Virus record (IMG/VR): IMGVR_UViG_3300046834_000025
Coordinates: 1 to 64,000 of that record
From: a virus
Reading direction: 5' to 3' (one strand)
DNA length: 64,000 bases
Shown: positions 14,778 through 22,694 of the stretch, piece after piece
Layout: the number at the start of each line of letters is the position of its first letter
How positions within the stretch are numbered: position 1 is the stretch's first letter
Program-made: the position numbers and the translations under genes
The notes under the pieces: model-generated
What the model was told of the DNA's origin: nothing
Database searches by the model: none
Seen by the model: only the letters and a program-made list of their open reading frames with translations

Positions 14778-17297
14778 TCAGAGCAACTTCGTGTTTGTGT
14801 CCACGATCTGCCACAGAGCCGTGTTCGACTTCTTCCCTGCATCTCGCACAGACAGCCCTCCGGCCCAACGGCCTTCACGGTACCGGAACCACTTCCCCAA
14901 CGTCTTGGCTGTTGAGGTGTGGTTGCCTCGCTTCGCGAGCACGTCCTCCGGCAACGCTTCCTCCGGCAGACCGCCTTCCAACCCCACACTGTCGAGCAGC
15001 TTCGCGACAGTGAACGGCTTGTCTCCGCACACCAGGTACGCCGCCTGCAGGAAGCTGCCCCACTCTTCTTCGTCCTCGAGCCCGGTCTCCCGGATCGAGT
15101 CCGGGTGGTTGACCCGTCCAACAAGCCCCGCGTGCTGCAGGATCGAGTCGCAGACCTGCTGCCACACTGCAAACGAGTCCGACCGTGCCGCCTCCACGAG
15201 AGGCCGACCGGCCACGACCCAGTCAGACACCACACCGAGCAGCGCAGCGAGCAGCCGACCACGGTTCGCCTCGACCCAACCCTCAAGGTCCGGGTGCAGG
15301 AAGTCGACCCGTGTCTCCGGGTGTTCCATCCTGGGATCGATCGTGACCCAGATCGTCCGGCGTTTCAGGTCTCCCCCGAGAGCCAGGTTGTTGCCCGTGA
15401 TCGTCCAGAGCCGGTCGTTCCGCATCGTTCGGTCTTCCGTGCGACCGAGAATCCGGTCTGTCCACTCGCGTGACGTCAACAGGCCGTCCAGAACAGCCGA
15501 ACGCAGCACGCCTGCCATGTTGTCGAACGTCACGACCGGCGCAGAAGTTGTATCCAGGATGGCCGTGATCTGCTTTCTCAGTTCCGCAACGTCGCGCGGC
15601 ATCTCCGACCGAAACACGCCGCCGTGGATCAGCCGCATCACAGAGGTACAGAGCGACTTGCCAGCACCGGGCTGAGGTGCGCCGACAGCGATCAGCGGGT
15701 ACGGTGGAGGCACTAACAGCCGAAGAACAGGCGTCAACAACGCCGCCAAGTAGTTTGCCTTGTCGTGCTCCGTTTGGAACGGGAAGTCCACCACCAGTTC
15801 CTCGAGCAACCCTAAACCGCCGTGTCTCGCAAGGTCAACCTCGAGCCCTTCGGGCGGCAAGTACAGAGTCCGTGTGTCTTGGTCGTATCCCGGCTTGTCC
15901 AGGATCGAACCGTCCTTCCGCACCAACGGAGTGTGCGTGATCGCTTCGAGATCGCGAACGGCTCGAAGCTCATCCGGCGCAGCGAGGAACATCGAGAACA
16001 CTTGAGTGGGAAAGACCGCTCGAACACGCTCGCCGCCCTTCCGCATCCGATAGACCTTGATCTTCTTCGCGACGAAGCGTGCAGCAAGAGCAGCCTCGTT
16101 CAGCCGTCGAACCTGTGCTGGCCCGTCGTCGCCGTCCTTCGGTGGCTCGTATCCATTCTCGCCGACTCTCGGCGTGTGCACCAGATCGAACCCTCTTCGG
16201 AACACGCCACCGTGCCGTGATCCCGGCATCCCCAACGTCATGATCAGCCACTCGGCAGCGTCGACGGCGTTCGTGACATCGACCTCGTGCGGGTTCGGTC
16301 CCGTCCGAACCGTCGTCCCGTCTCCCTGATCCGCGTCATCGTCCCACGCCTCGAAATCGTTCTCGACCGTTGGGCGTCCAGGCCCGACCTCATCCGCCTT
16401 CCGGCGTGCGCGTTCCGTGACATACTGGTGCTCCGACCAAGTCCACGGCTCGTTGCCCTTGGCCCGCTGTGCCGCGTGCCACATCGGCGTTTCGACCTCT
16501 TGCAGATCGAGGCACCCGCCGTCGACCAACTGATACAGGGTCACCATCATCGCGAACAGAGCGGAGTTCCGTCCGGCGAACTCCTCGCCCGTGTCCTTGC
16601 GTTGCAATGTCTCAAGCTGCTTGATGTACTTCTTCAGGATGCCGTGCGCGCGTTCGACTTGCCTTTCTGTCGGTTCGCTGTCTTCGTCGAAGTCTGTCTC
16701 GAGGGCACTCTTGCCCGCCTGCACCGTTGCAAGCCGTTCCGTGATGCCTGTCGAGTCCGCGATCGCGAGCCAGTCGTCCGCAACCAGGTACGCGCCGTCG
16801 AAGACACGGTACTGGAACGCTGACTCGTTCGCTGCTGGCCCGTACATCATCCGTGCCGGTTCGGCGCACGAGAGATCGAACTGCCCGACACCATGTTGCT
16901 CCATGAGAGCCCACACGATCCGGGTGTACTCTCCTGGCTCAACGTCTCTGTCCAGGGGCAGATGGATTCGGTACCGAGGGTTGACATCTGTGTGCGAGAA
17001 GGTTGTGTGCCAGACGAAAGCTGTTCCGTCTCGTGCCCGTTCAAAACCCTCGATGAACTCGAGCCCTGCTCTGTCAGCGTCCAGGTGAACGATCGACCGT
17101 GAGCGAACATTCGCAACAAGTTTGCGAGGCCCGGACAGATCGCCACCGAAGAACCCGTCGCACTCTTTATCTGCGGCAGGCTGGTCAAGATGAAGTAGCT
17201 CGACAAACTCATTCCAGGACAGATCGTGCCCTATCCAGTTTTTCGAGATCGCCGCTGGTGCATCTGCCGTCGCGACGTGGAATAGCCTCGCACTCAT
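14778..17297 (-). CDS. Primase-helicase (phage replication protein)
   Basis: 839 residues. The N-terminal third resembles an archaeo-eukaryotic-type primase: a possible acidic motif SIVHLDAD and a conserved RYRIHLPLDRDV stretch. The C-terminal half is a helicase-type ATPase with Walker A GAPQPGAGKS, Walker B VVTFDN and the ITGNN..RRTIWVTID sensor/arginine region, like D5/P4-type or related phage helicases. It would unwind DNA and make primers for the family-A polymerase. ATG chosen because it overlaps the stop of a 10-codon leader frame (ATGA); a TTG six codons upstream in frame is possible. Transcribed away from the nucleotide-metabolism operon and reading into the origin-like region. Confidence 0.85.
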   Translation of the reverse strand: MSARLFHVATADAPAAISKNWIGHDLSWNEFVELLHLDQPAADKECDGFFGGDLSGPRKLVANVRSRSIVHLDADRAGLEFIEGFERARDGTAFVWHTTFSHTDVNPRYRIHLPLDRDVEPGEYTRIVWALMEQHGVGQFDLSCAEPARMMYGPAANESAFQYRVFDGAYLVADDWLAIADSTGITERLATVQAGKSALETDFDEDSEPTERQVERAHGILKKYIKQLETLQRKDTGEEFAGRNSALFAMMVTLYQLVDGGCLDLQEVETPMWHAAQRAKGNEPWTWSEHQYVTERARRKADEVGPGRPTVENDFEAWDDDADQGDGTTVRTGPNPHEVDVTNAVDAAEWLIMTLGMPGSRHGGVFRRGFDLVHTPRVGENGYEPPKDGDDGPAQVRRLNEAALAARFVAKKIKVYRMRKGGERVRAVFPTQVFSMFLAAPDELRAVRDLEAITHTPLVRKDGSILDKPGYDQDTRTLYLPPEGLEVDLARHGGLGLLEELVVDFPFQTEHDKANYLAALLTPVLRLLVPPPYPLIAVGAPQPGAGKSLCTSVMRLIHGGVFRSEMPRDVAELRKQITAILDTTSAPVVTFDNMAGVLRSAVLDGLLTSREWTDRILGRTEDRTMRNDRLWTITGNNLALGGDLKRRTIWVTIDPRMEHPETRVDFLHPDLEGWVEANRGRLLAALLGVVSDWVVAGRPLVEAARSDSFAVWQQVCDSILQHAGLVGRVNHPDSIRETGLEDEEEWGSFLQAAYLVCGDKPFTVAKLLDSVGLEGGLPEEALPEDVLAKRGNHTSTAKTLGKWFRYREGRWAGGLSVRDAGKKSNTALWQIVDTNTKLL

Positions 17298-17326
17298 CGC
17301 GAGCGGCACAAGCAAATCGTGAGCAT
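17294..17326 (-). CDS. 10-residue leader peptide upstream of primase
   Basis: The consensus ribosome site of this genome (GAGAGGGAAACCGA) stands directly before an ATG that opens the frame MLTICLCRSR, whose stop overlaps the primase ATG. The primase start itself has no Shine-Dalgarno sequence. This suggests primase is translated by coupling through the minicistron. Confidence 0.5.
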   Translation of the reverse strand: MLTICLCRSR

Positions 17327-17370
17327 TTCGGTTTCCCTCTCGTTGACGGTCGGTTTACAGCGATCCTACC

Positions 17371-17376
17371 AGTATA
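17371..17376 (-). promoter_or_regulatory. Candidate -10 box for primase
   Basis: TATACT on the minus strand, about 45 nt upstream of the leader peptide. The -35 region (CAGCAT at 17-nt spacing) is poor. Confidence 0.4.
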
Positions 17377-17454
17377 CCCCCGCCGTCCCCGAAATGCTGC
17401 AGTTCCCACAAACCTCGACTATTCGTTTTGCTGCGGAACCCGACCTCCACAGGT

Positions 17455-17460
17455 TACAAT
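17455..17460 (+). promoter_or_regulatory. Candidate -10 box for the rightward nucleotide-metabolism operon
   Basis: TACAAT upstream of the dATP/dGTP diphosphohydrolase-like gene, back to back with the primase promoter. No clear -35 hexamer; TTGCTG is present but 21 nt away. Confidence 0.4.
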
Positions 17461-17504
17461 GGTCGAAGTACACCACACGCCGACCAGGAAGGCACGACCT
17501 CACG

Positions 17505-18440
17505 ATGCCAGACAACGACTACCCTCTTGCCGACAGCGGTGATCGCACACCGCTGCATGGAGGCGCGATGCGCGACCGGCCACGAGGCAAAGGTCGGTTC
17601 GACTTGATCAGCCCGATCTTCCTGCAGGACCTTGCTCTCCTGATGGAGAAGGGTGCCGACAAGTACGCCGTGCGGAACTGGGAGCGTGGGTACTCGATCT
17701 CGCTCTGTGCCGACAGCGCGATGCGCCACCTGACGCAGTTCCTCGCAGGTGACGACACCGAGGACCACGTCATCCAGGCCGCGTGGAACCTGATGGTGAT
17801 ACACGCGATTCGGCGCATGGTCGAGCAGGGCAAGCTCCCCAAAGAACTGGCGGAGGGGTATGTCCCGCTTCACGTCGTGAACCCGATCACCGGCTCCATT
17901 TCGCACGACGGCGAGACGTATTCCAACAATGCCGACATCCCCGGTATCGAAGAAGACCCGACTACCCTTCTGGTGACCGAGGGAACGCCTTCTCTCGACG
18001 GCAGATTCATCGAGCCGAACGCGGTTCTCTGGGACGGCAATGAGGTACCGATCATCGCCTACCAGGGTGGCCGCCAGTACAACATGGGCCGTGCGACCGA
18101 CATCCGGCGCACGCCGACCGGCGAGATTCGAGCCGTGATCTTGCTCAAGGACGAGCCTGCCGACACGCCGACCTATGGCGCGTACCTGACCGGCTTGACT
18201 ACGCACACGAACGCAGACAACGTGATCGTCATCGAGACTGCAACACTCTTTGCCGTCTCCATGACCCTTGCCCCGCGATACGGTGCGCAGTCGCAGTGTC
18301 GGCTCTGCAAGGACGCGATCGGCTGGAACGGCTCGAGGTGGGTCGACGCCAGTGGAGACGCCGACCAGGCAGGCTTCTGCCGGGAGAGCAACGACCCTGA
18401 CCCGCAACACATCCCGAACATCGACGCGGACGGAGTCTGA
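17505..18440 (+). CDS. dATP/dGTP diphosphohydrolase-like (MazG-superfamily) protein
   Basis: 311 residues. The N-terminal ~100 residues match the DUF5664-type domain: GKGRFDLISPIFLQDLALLM, GADKYAVRNWERG and SAMRHLTQFLAGDDTEDH, with the acidic and His residues of all-alpha NTP pyrophosphohydrolases. Such enzymes remove phosphates from purine dNTPs and shape the nucleotide pool during infection. The central ~150 residues look beta-rich; the C-terminus has CRLCKD and a later Cys. ATG has AGGAAGG about 12 nt upstream. First gene of the rightward operon. No purZ-type gene is present, so diaminopurine DNA is not indicated. Confidence 0.72.
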   Translation: MPDNDYPLADSGDRTPLHGGAMRDRPRGKGRFDLISPIFLQDLALLMEKGADKYAVRNWERGYSISLCADSAMRHLTQFLAGDDTEDHVIQAAWNLMVIHAIRRMVEQGKLPKELAEGYVPLHVVNPITGSISHDGETYSNNADIPGIEEDPTTLLVTEGTPSLDGRFIEPNAVLWDGNEVPIIAYQGGRQYNMGRATDIRRTPTGEIRAVILLKDEPADTPTYGAYLTGLTTHTNADNVIVIETATLFAVSMTLAPRYGAQSQCRLCKDAIGWNGSRWVDASGDADQAGFCRESNDPDPQHIPNIDADGV

Positions 18441-18444
18441 CAAG

Positions 18445-18675
18445 ATGAAGGTTCATATCGGATCTCGTGGCGGAACTTTCGACCAGAGATGCGACATGCC
18501 TGCAGTTCCGCATGTCGGAGATAAGATCATTCTGCCCGACGATGTAGGAACCGTGTTCGAAGTTACTTGGGCTCCGTTCCAAACGCACACGGAAGAGATC
18601 TTCGTGCATGTTGATCTGACGAAACCCGAGTACAACCCGCCTTCACCCAGGTGGGCAGGGTGGCCCGATGTCTGA
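18445..18675 (+). CDS. Hypothetical protein, 76 residues
   Basis: Beta-rich small protein (VGDKIILPDDVGTVFEVTWAP) ending in a Pro/Trp tail. It starts 4 nt after the previous stop. The SH3-like strand pattern is suggestive only. Confidence 0.65.
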   Translation: MKVHIGSRGGTFDQRCDMPAVPHVGDKIILPDDVGTVFEVTWAPFQTHTEEIFVHVDLTKPEYNPPSPRWAGWPDV

Positions 18676-18769
18676 CTGGGTGATCGTGAAGCGCAAGGGA
18701 AACAAGGTGCGCTACTTCAACACCAAGACCGCTGTCTGGACCGGCTGGATGCGAGAGACCGATGGCTGA
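18668..18769 (+). CDS. 33-residue peptide
   Basis: MSDWVIVKRKGNKVRYFNTK, then a Trp-rich end. Overlaps the upstream gene by 8 bp and the next by 8 bp. The GNKVRYFNTKTAVW pattern reads like a small beta hairpin. Supported by its fit in the coupled string. Confidence 0.55.
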   Translation: MSDWVIVKRKGNKVRYFNTKTAVWTGWMRETDG

Positions 18770-19028
18770 GACTCCTCGACGCAGTACCGTCACCTCCACC
18801 GAGACACACGTCTCGCACACCGCCAAGCCACTCGGCAGGTCCCGAGAGAACCCGCCACACCTCGGCGATCTTCGAGCGTTCGTGGCCGCGTGCGAGGGTC
18901 TGCCGGACGACCTATCTGTCTACATCAACAACGGCTCTCTGGACGAGGGTGGACGGCGTAACATCACCTTCTTTGTCCGGCATCGAGTCACGGACGGCAC
19001 CGAGGAAGCGGAGCCGGTCGATGTCTAG
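18762..19028 (+). CDS. Hypothetical protein, 88 residues
   Basis: Ser/Thr/His-rich N-terminus, then an alpha/beta segment (LGDLRAFVAACEGLPDDLSV, then ITFFVRHRV). The LRxFVxxxxxLPDD..V pattern is seen in small actinophage proteins. Overlaps both neighbours. Confidence 0.68.
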   Translation: MAETPRRSTVTSTETHVSHTAKPLGRSRENPPHLGDLRAFVAACEGLPDDLSVYINNGSLDEGGRRNITFFVRHRVTDGTEEAEPVDV

Positions 19029-19284
19029 CTTGCAGTACCTCACCGTGTTCGGGTGGGTGGTCGGCCACGGCAACATGGCCTTGCCAGAGCCGAAGAAGTA
19101 CCTCGACAAGCTGTACGCTGGCAAGGGCATCTACGGGCGGTTCGTCGACGACGGCGGTGTCCCAACATACCCAACAAACCCACGACCTGACCCGATACCG
19201 AGAGGAAAGGTCCCGATCACCCGCATCGCGGCCTGCATCCATTGCAACCAACCGCACTCGAAACCGTTCGAGTGCCTTCTGTAA
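19021..19284 (+). CDS. Hypothetical protein, 87 residues
   Basis: VFGWVVGHGNMALPEPKKYL near the start and ACIHCNQPHSKPFEC at the end, a possible single zinc-binding knuckle. Overlaps the previous gene by 8 bp. No family recognised. Confidence 0.65.
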   Translation: MSSLQYLTVFGWVVGHGNMALPEPKKYLDKLYAGKGIYGRFVDDGGVPTYPTNPRPDPIPRGKVPITRIAACIHCNQPHSKPFECLL

Positions 19285-19297
19285 GGAGAACCCTACC

Positions 19298-19525
19298 GTG
19301 GCTACGCCCGCGAACCCTGTCATGATGGCTGTCGGCAAGCTTGCTCTCGCGCAACGGCGAGACCGCTACGACCCTGCCAAGGTCGCCGACGCTCGAAACG
19401 AGTTGGTGGCTGTCAAGCTCGAGCGAGAGATCTTGCGCGCCATCAATCCCGAATCCAGTTCCGACTACGAGCCGCTGCGCCAGGAGGACCGGGCACGGCT
19501 TGCCGACATTCTGTTGAACGGCTGA
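19298..19525 (+). CDS. Hypothetical helical protein, 75 residues
   Basis: Basic helical protein (VADARNELVAVKLEREILRA). GTG start with AAGGAGA 8 nt upstream. No family recognised. Confidence 0.65.
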   Translation: MATPANPVMMAVGKLALAQRRDRYDPAKVADARNELVAVKLEREILRAINPESSSDYEPLRQEDRARLADILLNG

Positions 19526-19528
19526 ACC

Positions 19529-19801
19529 GTGCTGACGCACCTGGTCGATCGCACGACCCGCGAGCCGTGCCCAACCAACGACAATGCGCTCTGCACGATC
19601 ACCGATGAGGGACATCGGCACGTGTTCGCGTCAAACTGCCCGTGCGAACGGCACGAGAATACGAACGCACGCTGCACGTGCTTCTGTCCTCCGAAGGAGC
19701 ACGTACCGGAGCTATGCCGGAGATGTGGTGGTCGCGTAGAGACCATGATCCGGCGTGGTACCGGCGTCTGCTCCGGCCCGTGTGCAGACACAGTACCCTG
19801 A
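19529..19801 (+). CDS. Cys-rich zinc-binding-like protein
   Basis: 90 residues with at least eleven Cys and several His in the second half (CPCERH, CTCFC, CRRCG, CSGPC), consistent with two zinc sites. GTG start 3 nt after the previous stop. Last clear gene before a noncoding stretch. Confidence 0.62.
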   Translation: MLTHLVDRTTREPCPTNDNALCTITDEGHRHVFASNCPCERHENTNARCTCFCPPKEHVPELCRRCGGRVETMIRRGTGVCSGPCADTVP

Positions 19802-19971
19802 AGAACTTGCCGTGAAGGCGTCAACGCGTACGAATCGAGGTCAATCATGGAGGGACCGCGCGAAGGACGCCCACAAGGGAGCACGACAAAAGGGCCTGGA
19901 TCTCGAGCCTGCCTTCCGTGCATCATCCCGGCGTACCTGCGCCTTCACGGCCACCTATCCCAGAGTGGCCA

Positions 19972-20072
19972 GAGGTTGCCACCTCTGGACCTCGTGGGCC
20001 TTTCTGGTACCCTGACCATAGGGTGCCCTCGTTCGGTCGACTCCGGCAAAACGACAGGTCGCGTGGAAGGAA
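19972..20072 (+). repeat. 101-bp structured element, copy 1
   Basis: Begins GAGGTTGCCACCTC and ends GACAGGTCGCGTGGAAGGAA. Copy 2 lies at 31395-31495 with the same length and about 16 differences by hand alignment. Both contain self-pairing GAGGT/ACCTC and ACCCT/AGGGT stems and lie 75-170 bp upstream of strong promoters, after the end of an operon. Confidence 0.8.
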
Positions 20073-20146
20073 GCTTTCGGTGCCCTCTGTCGCCCTGTCC
20101 CGCAACCCCGATTTTGATCATGAAAAAGTGCCCCTGATCAGCGGAG

Positions 20147-20175
20147 TTGCGTACTTTCCAAGTACATGGTATACT
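20147..20175 (+). promoter_or_regulatory. Strong promoter with embedded palindrome
   Basis: TTGCGT, 17 nt, TATACT. The spacer holds GTACTT-TCC-AAGTAC, an operator-like inverted repeat. The next bases, GAGAACTCGA, are identical to those after the promoter at 31.67 kb. Drives the long operon of small genes from 20.29 kb. Confidence 0.75.
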
Positions 20176-20242
20176 GAGAACTCGACACCACACCTGCCGC
20201 TGCTCAGCGTGCACTGATCTCCGCTGCCGTTTGAGTGATCTT

Positions 20243-20275
20243 CTGGCCGGAGGGTACAGAAAGCCCTCCGGCCAG
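20243..20275 (+). promoter_or_regulatory. 12-bp hairpin in the 5' leader
   Basis: CTGGCCGGAGGG pairs perfectly with CCCTCCGGCCAG around a 9-nt loop. It lies about 65 nt into the transcript and ends 5 nt before the AGGAGG site of the 17-codon ORF. Could be an attenuator or an mRNA 5' protection element. Confidence 0.6.
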
Positions 20276-20289
20276 CCGATAGGAGGATC

Positions 20290-20343
20290 ATGACCACCTC
20301 GCAGCGCCACCCGCGCATCTCGTCCGGCAAGACCTGGCAGTAA
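20290..20343 (+). CDS. 17-residue leader peptide
   Basis: MTTSQRHPRISSGKTWQ, with a near-perfect AGGAGG ribosome site directly upstream. It ends 11 nt before the next gene. The strong site and position after a hairpin suggest a translated leader. Confidence 0.5.
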   Translation: MTTSQRHPRISSGKTWQ

Positions 20344-20354
20344 GGGAGAGCATC

Positions 20355-20585
20355 ATGGAACTGTTTGCGATCATCCGTCTCGACACCAACAAGCTGGTGT
20401 GGGCATCGTACACCTCTCAGGAGGTGGCCGACGACCACGCCGTTCGTTGGGCCGTGTCCGTGGGCATGATCAGCCTGCTGTCCGGCCAGGAACTCGTTGA
20501 CCACCTGGTCGACAACATGGACGAGTACGCGGGCCACCACGGTAGCCCGAAGAACGTCTACGGCGACCTGGACGTGACCCTGTGA
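20355..20585 (+). CDS. Hypothetical protein, 76 residues
   Basis: Alpha/beta protein (LFAIIRLDTNKLVWASYTSQ, then a helix LLSGQELVDHLVDNMDEY). GGGAGAG upstream of the ATG. First full gene after the promoter and leader. No family recognised. Confidence 0.7.
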   Translation: MELFAIIRLDTNKLVWASYTSQEVADDHAVRWAVSVGMISLLSGQELVDHLVDNMDEYAGHHGSPKNVYGDLDVTL

Positions 20586-20833
20586 GCCGCTACCCGTGGG
20601 AGCAGGTCAGGTACGCCGAAGAGGCTCTGCAGGAGCAGGCCGAAGAAGACGCCGCCAAGGAAGAGGCCGTCCTGTACGCCGACAAGGCGTGCGAGGCCGG
20701 GGACCGCTGCCCCGCCTGCGGAGAGCTCATCGCCTTCTGCACCGGTCACGGCGAGATCGGCGACCCTACCGGATTCGCGATCATCGAGAAGCACGACAAT
20801 GACGACCACACCGATTGCTACGGAGACCTCTGA
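20582..20833 (+). CDS. Small zinc-ribbon protein
   Basis: 83 residues: an acidic helical N-terminus (EALQEQAEEDAAKEEAVLY), then CPACGELIAFCTGH and a C-terminal Cys. GTG start overlapping the previous stop. Confidence 0.68.
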   Translation: MSRYPWEQVRYAEEALQEQAEEDAAKEEAVLYADKACEAGDRCPACGELIAFCTGHGEIGDPTGFAIIEKHDNDDHTDCYGDL

Positions 20834-21153
20834 TGTCCTACACCGCCCGCGTTCGCTGGACTGACACCAGGACGAACCGCACCGTCAACAACGCCGTCCA
20901 GATCATCACTGGCCACACCACGACCGACGACATTCCCGCGATTCTCTCGTTCAGGTACGGCGTGCCTGTCGAGAACATTGCCCTGGTCGAGGTGTCTCAG
21001 CCGCCGAAGAGCCGTCCGAAGCAGTTCCAGTTCTACGTCAACGGTGTTTGCCGGTCGTACTCCATGCTCGGGGCTGCGATGGCTCAGCGGACAATGGTCA
21101 TGGAGAACGACAACACCGCTGTTGTCTCGCCGGTCTACACGGTGGTGCTCTGA
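20833..21153 (+). CDS. Hypothetical protein, 106 residues
   Basis: Beta-rich with a central helix (TTDDIPAILSFRYGVPVENI). TGATG overlaps on both sides. No family recognised. Confidence 0.7.
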   Translation: MSYTARVRWTDTRTNRTVNNAVQIITGHTTTDDIPAILSFRYGVPVENIALVEVSQPPKSRPKQFQFYVNGVCRSYSMLGAAMAQRTMVMENDNTAVVSPVYTVVL

Positions 21154-21545
21154 TGAAGTATGAACTCAACCTGGACGGCGCGCGCAAGATCCTGCCGGTC
21201 GACGGCGACCTGACGACCGGCTTCTGGCAGCTAGCTGAGGCACTTCCGATCCACTCCATCGTGGCTCTCGGCTGGCCGGACGAGCTCTCCTACTGGGTCA
21301 AGGGAAGCAACGTCTCGTTCCACTGGATGCTCGCTCAGAGCGACAACCCGGACATGCTGGTCGGCTACGTCGAGACGGCAGACCCGGACACGCTGGTCGC
21401 TGGTGGTGACATCGAGGTTGCCTACCTGGTGGTGCCGCCCAACAGGATCGGTGGAGTCTCGCTGACCCTGGAAGACGTACTCGGAGAGGACGGTCTCTCG
21501 CACACCGATATCGCCGCGATCCTGGACAGGACGGAGGCACTGTGA
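21153..21545 (+). CDS. Hypothetical protein, 130 residues
   Basis: Acidic alpha/beta protein with LPIHSIVALGWPDELSYWVK and a C-terminal EDVLGEDGLSHTDIAAILD helix pair. Coupled to both neighbours. No family recognised. Confidence 0.7.
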   Translation: MKYELNLDGARKILPVDGDLTTGFWQLAEALPIHSIVALGWPDELSYWVKGSNVSFHWMLAQSDNPDMLVGYVETADPDTLVAGGDIEVAYLVVPPNRIGGVSLTLEDVLGEDGLSHTDIAAILDRTEAL

Positions 21546-21955
21546 GCCGCGAACTGGTTGTCAAGGCAACCGCTGTCGAGCCAGGCAAGATGTTGGGCCT
21601 GCGCACCAACTGGATCAGTGGCAAGGGCAAGGGTGTCACCTTCGACCTGAACTCCGGTGCGGGTGTGGGCAACTCGGCTCTCAGCCTCACTGTCCGGCGT
21701 GACGGAGAGGTCATCGCCAGAGAGGTCATCGACATGGCGGTCATGGTCGAGGACTGGATCAGGAACATCCTGCGCTGGTCCCTCTTGGGACCAGACACCT
21801 GGAAGAACAACGAGACTGGTTTCACCGTTGCCAGCTTCGCCGATGACTACCTCGTGTACGACGCCGACGATGAGATTCGCGCAGACGGCGGGTTCACCTC
21901 CCTGCTCGACGCCCAAGCTGCCGCAGACGCATTCGCAAAGGAGATCAAGAAGTGA
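21542..21955 (+). CDS. Hypothetical protein, 137 residues
   Basis: Beta-rich first half (SGKGKGVTFDLNSGAGVGNS), then helices (VEDWIRNILRW) and an Ala-rich C-terminal helix. GTG start overlapping the previous stop. No family recognised. Confidence 0.7.
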   Translation: MSRELVVKATAVEPGKMLGLRTNWISGKGKGVTFDLNSGAGVGNSALSLTVRRDGEVIAREVIDMAVMVEDWIRNILRWSLLGPDTWKNNETGFTVASFADDYLVYDADDEIRADGGFTSLLDAQAAADAFAKEIKK

Positions 21956-22692
21956 GCATCGAAGACACCAAGAAGAAGATTGCGTTCCTGCTCAACAAGG
22001 CAGAGAACACCGACAACGAGCACGAGCGCGACACGTTCAACGCCGCTGCCGAGAAGATGATGCTGCGCTTGGGCATCGACCGGGCCGAACTCGAGTCCGT
22101 TGGGGAGGCGAAGCCGGAAGACATCGTGAAGCAGTTCCGCACCTGGACGACCATCTACGCTCCGGCCATGAACACGTTCACGTGCTGGATCGCGGACGGC
22201 TACGGTGACCTGACGTGCTTGCAGACCCGTCGAGGCAAGGACCTGATCCTCACGCACATCATCGGCCACGAGAGCGATGTGGCAGAGTTCCTGGTCCTCC
22301 TGGACAGCCTCAACCTGCAGGTCTGGGAGGCCGTGCGACGGTTCCGCAAGGAGTACGCGGAGCTTCGTCGGTTCCACACGATCCACGAAAACTTCGTGGC
22401 CGACCGCTCGTTCATCCAGAGTTTTGCGCTGGCCGTCTCCAACAGGCTCGCTGCGGAACGCAAGGAGGTGTCCGAGGACATCACGCCAGGGACGGCGCTC
22501 GTGCTGGCCAGCAAGCAGTCTCGCGTCGACGCTCAGGTCGCACTCTGGCACCCAACCATGAAGAAGTCGAACAAGGGTCGTTCGAGCCAGTGGAACGGTC
22601 TCGGTTCGCAGGCTGGGCACGAGGCTGGCAAGAAGGCGAAGCTCAAGGAAGACAAGGCCATTACCGGTGCACGTCGAGCGATCGGAGGATGA
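21952..22692 (+). CDS. DUF2786-like protein
   Basis: 246 residues. The N-terminal ~40 residues match the DUF2786 pattern: KKIAFLLNKAENTDNEHERD followed by FNAAAEKMMLRLGID. The middle and C-terminal parts (HIIGHESDVAEFLVLLDSL, RRFRKEYAELRRF) correspond to the second domain often found in these proteins, with a possible metal-binding ATSL-like region replaced here by a Lys/Gly-rich basic tail. Common in actinophages; function unknown. ATGA overlap with the upstream gene. Confidence 0.78.
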   Translation: MSIEDTKKKIAFLLNKAENTDNEHERDTFNAAAEKMMLRLGIDRAELESVGEAKPEDIVKQFRTWTTIYAPAMNTFTCWIADGYGDLTCLQTRRGKDLILTHIIGHESDVAEFLVLLDSLNLQVWEAVRRFRKEYAELRRFHTIHENFVADRSFIQSFALAVSNRLAAERKEVSEDITPGTALVLASKQSRVDAQVALWHPTMKKSNKGRSSQWNGLGSQAGHEAGKKAKLKEDKAITGARRAIGG

Positions 22693-22694
22693 TC

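Larger units (their letters stand above)
19802..20289. other. Noncoding leader region with repeat element, promoter and hairpin
   Basis: Contains the first copy of the 101-bp element, a strong promoter, and a 12-bp hairpin just before a 17-codon ORF. A GTG-started frame of 67 codons (19812-20015) begins with a plausible basic sequence (KASTRTNRGQSWRDRAKDAH) but runs into the repeat element; I treat it as unproven. Confidence 0.6.

Noticed and set aside
14377-15675. 432-codon plus-strand frame starting in the tandem repeats
   Set aside because: Mostly antisense to the primase-helicase and begins with repeat translation (SKRPALD); no Shine-Dalgarno sequence.
17505-18440. Evidence for diaminopurine (Z) genome
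   Set aside because: The dATP/dGTP diphosphohydrolase-like gene is related in type to enzymes used in Z-phages, but no PurZ or other pathway gene is present.
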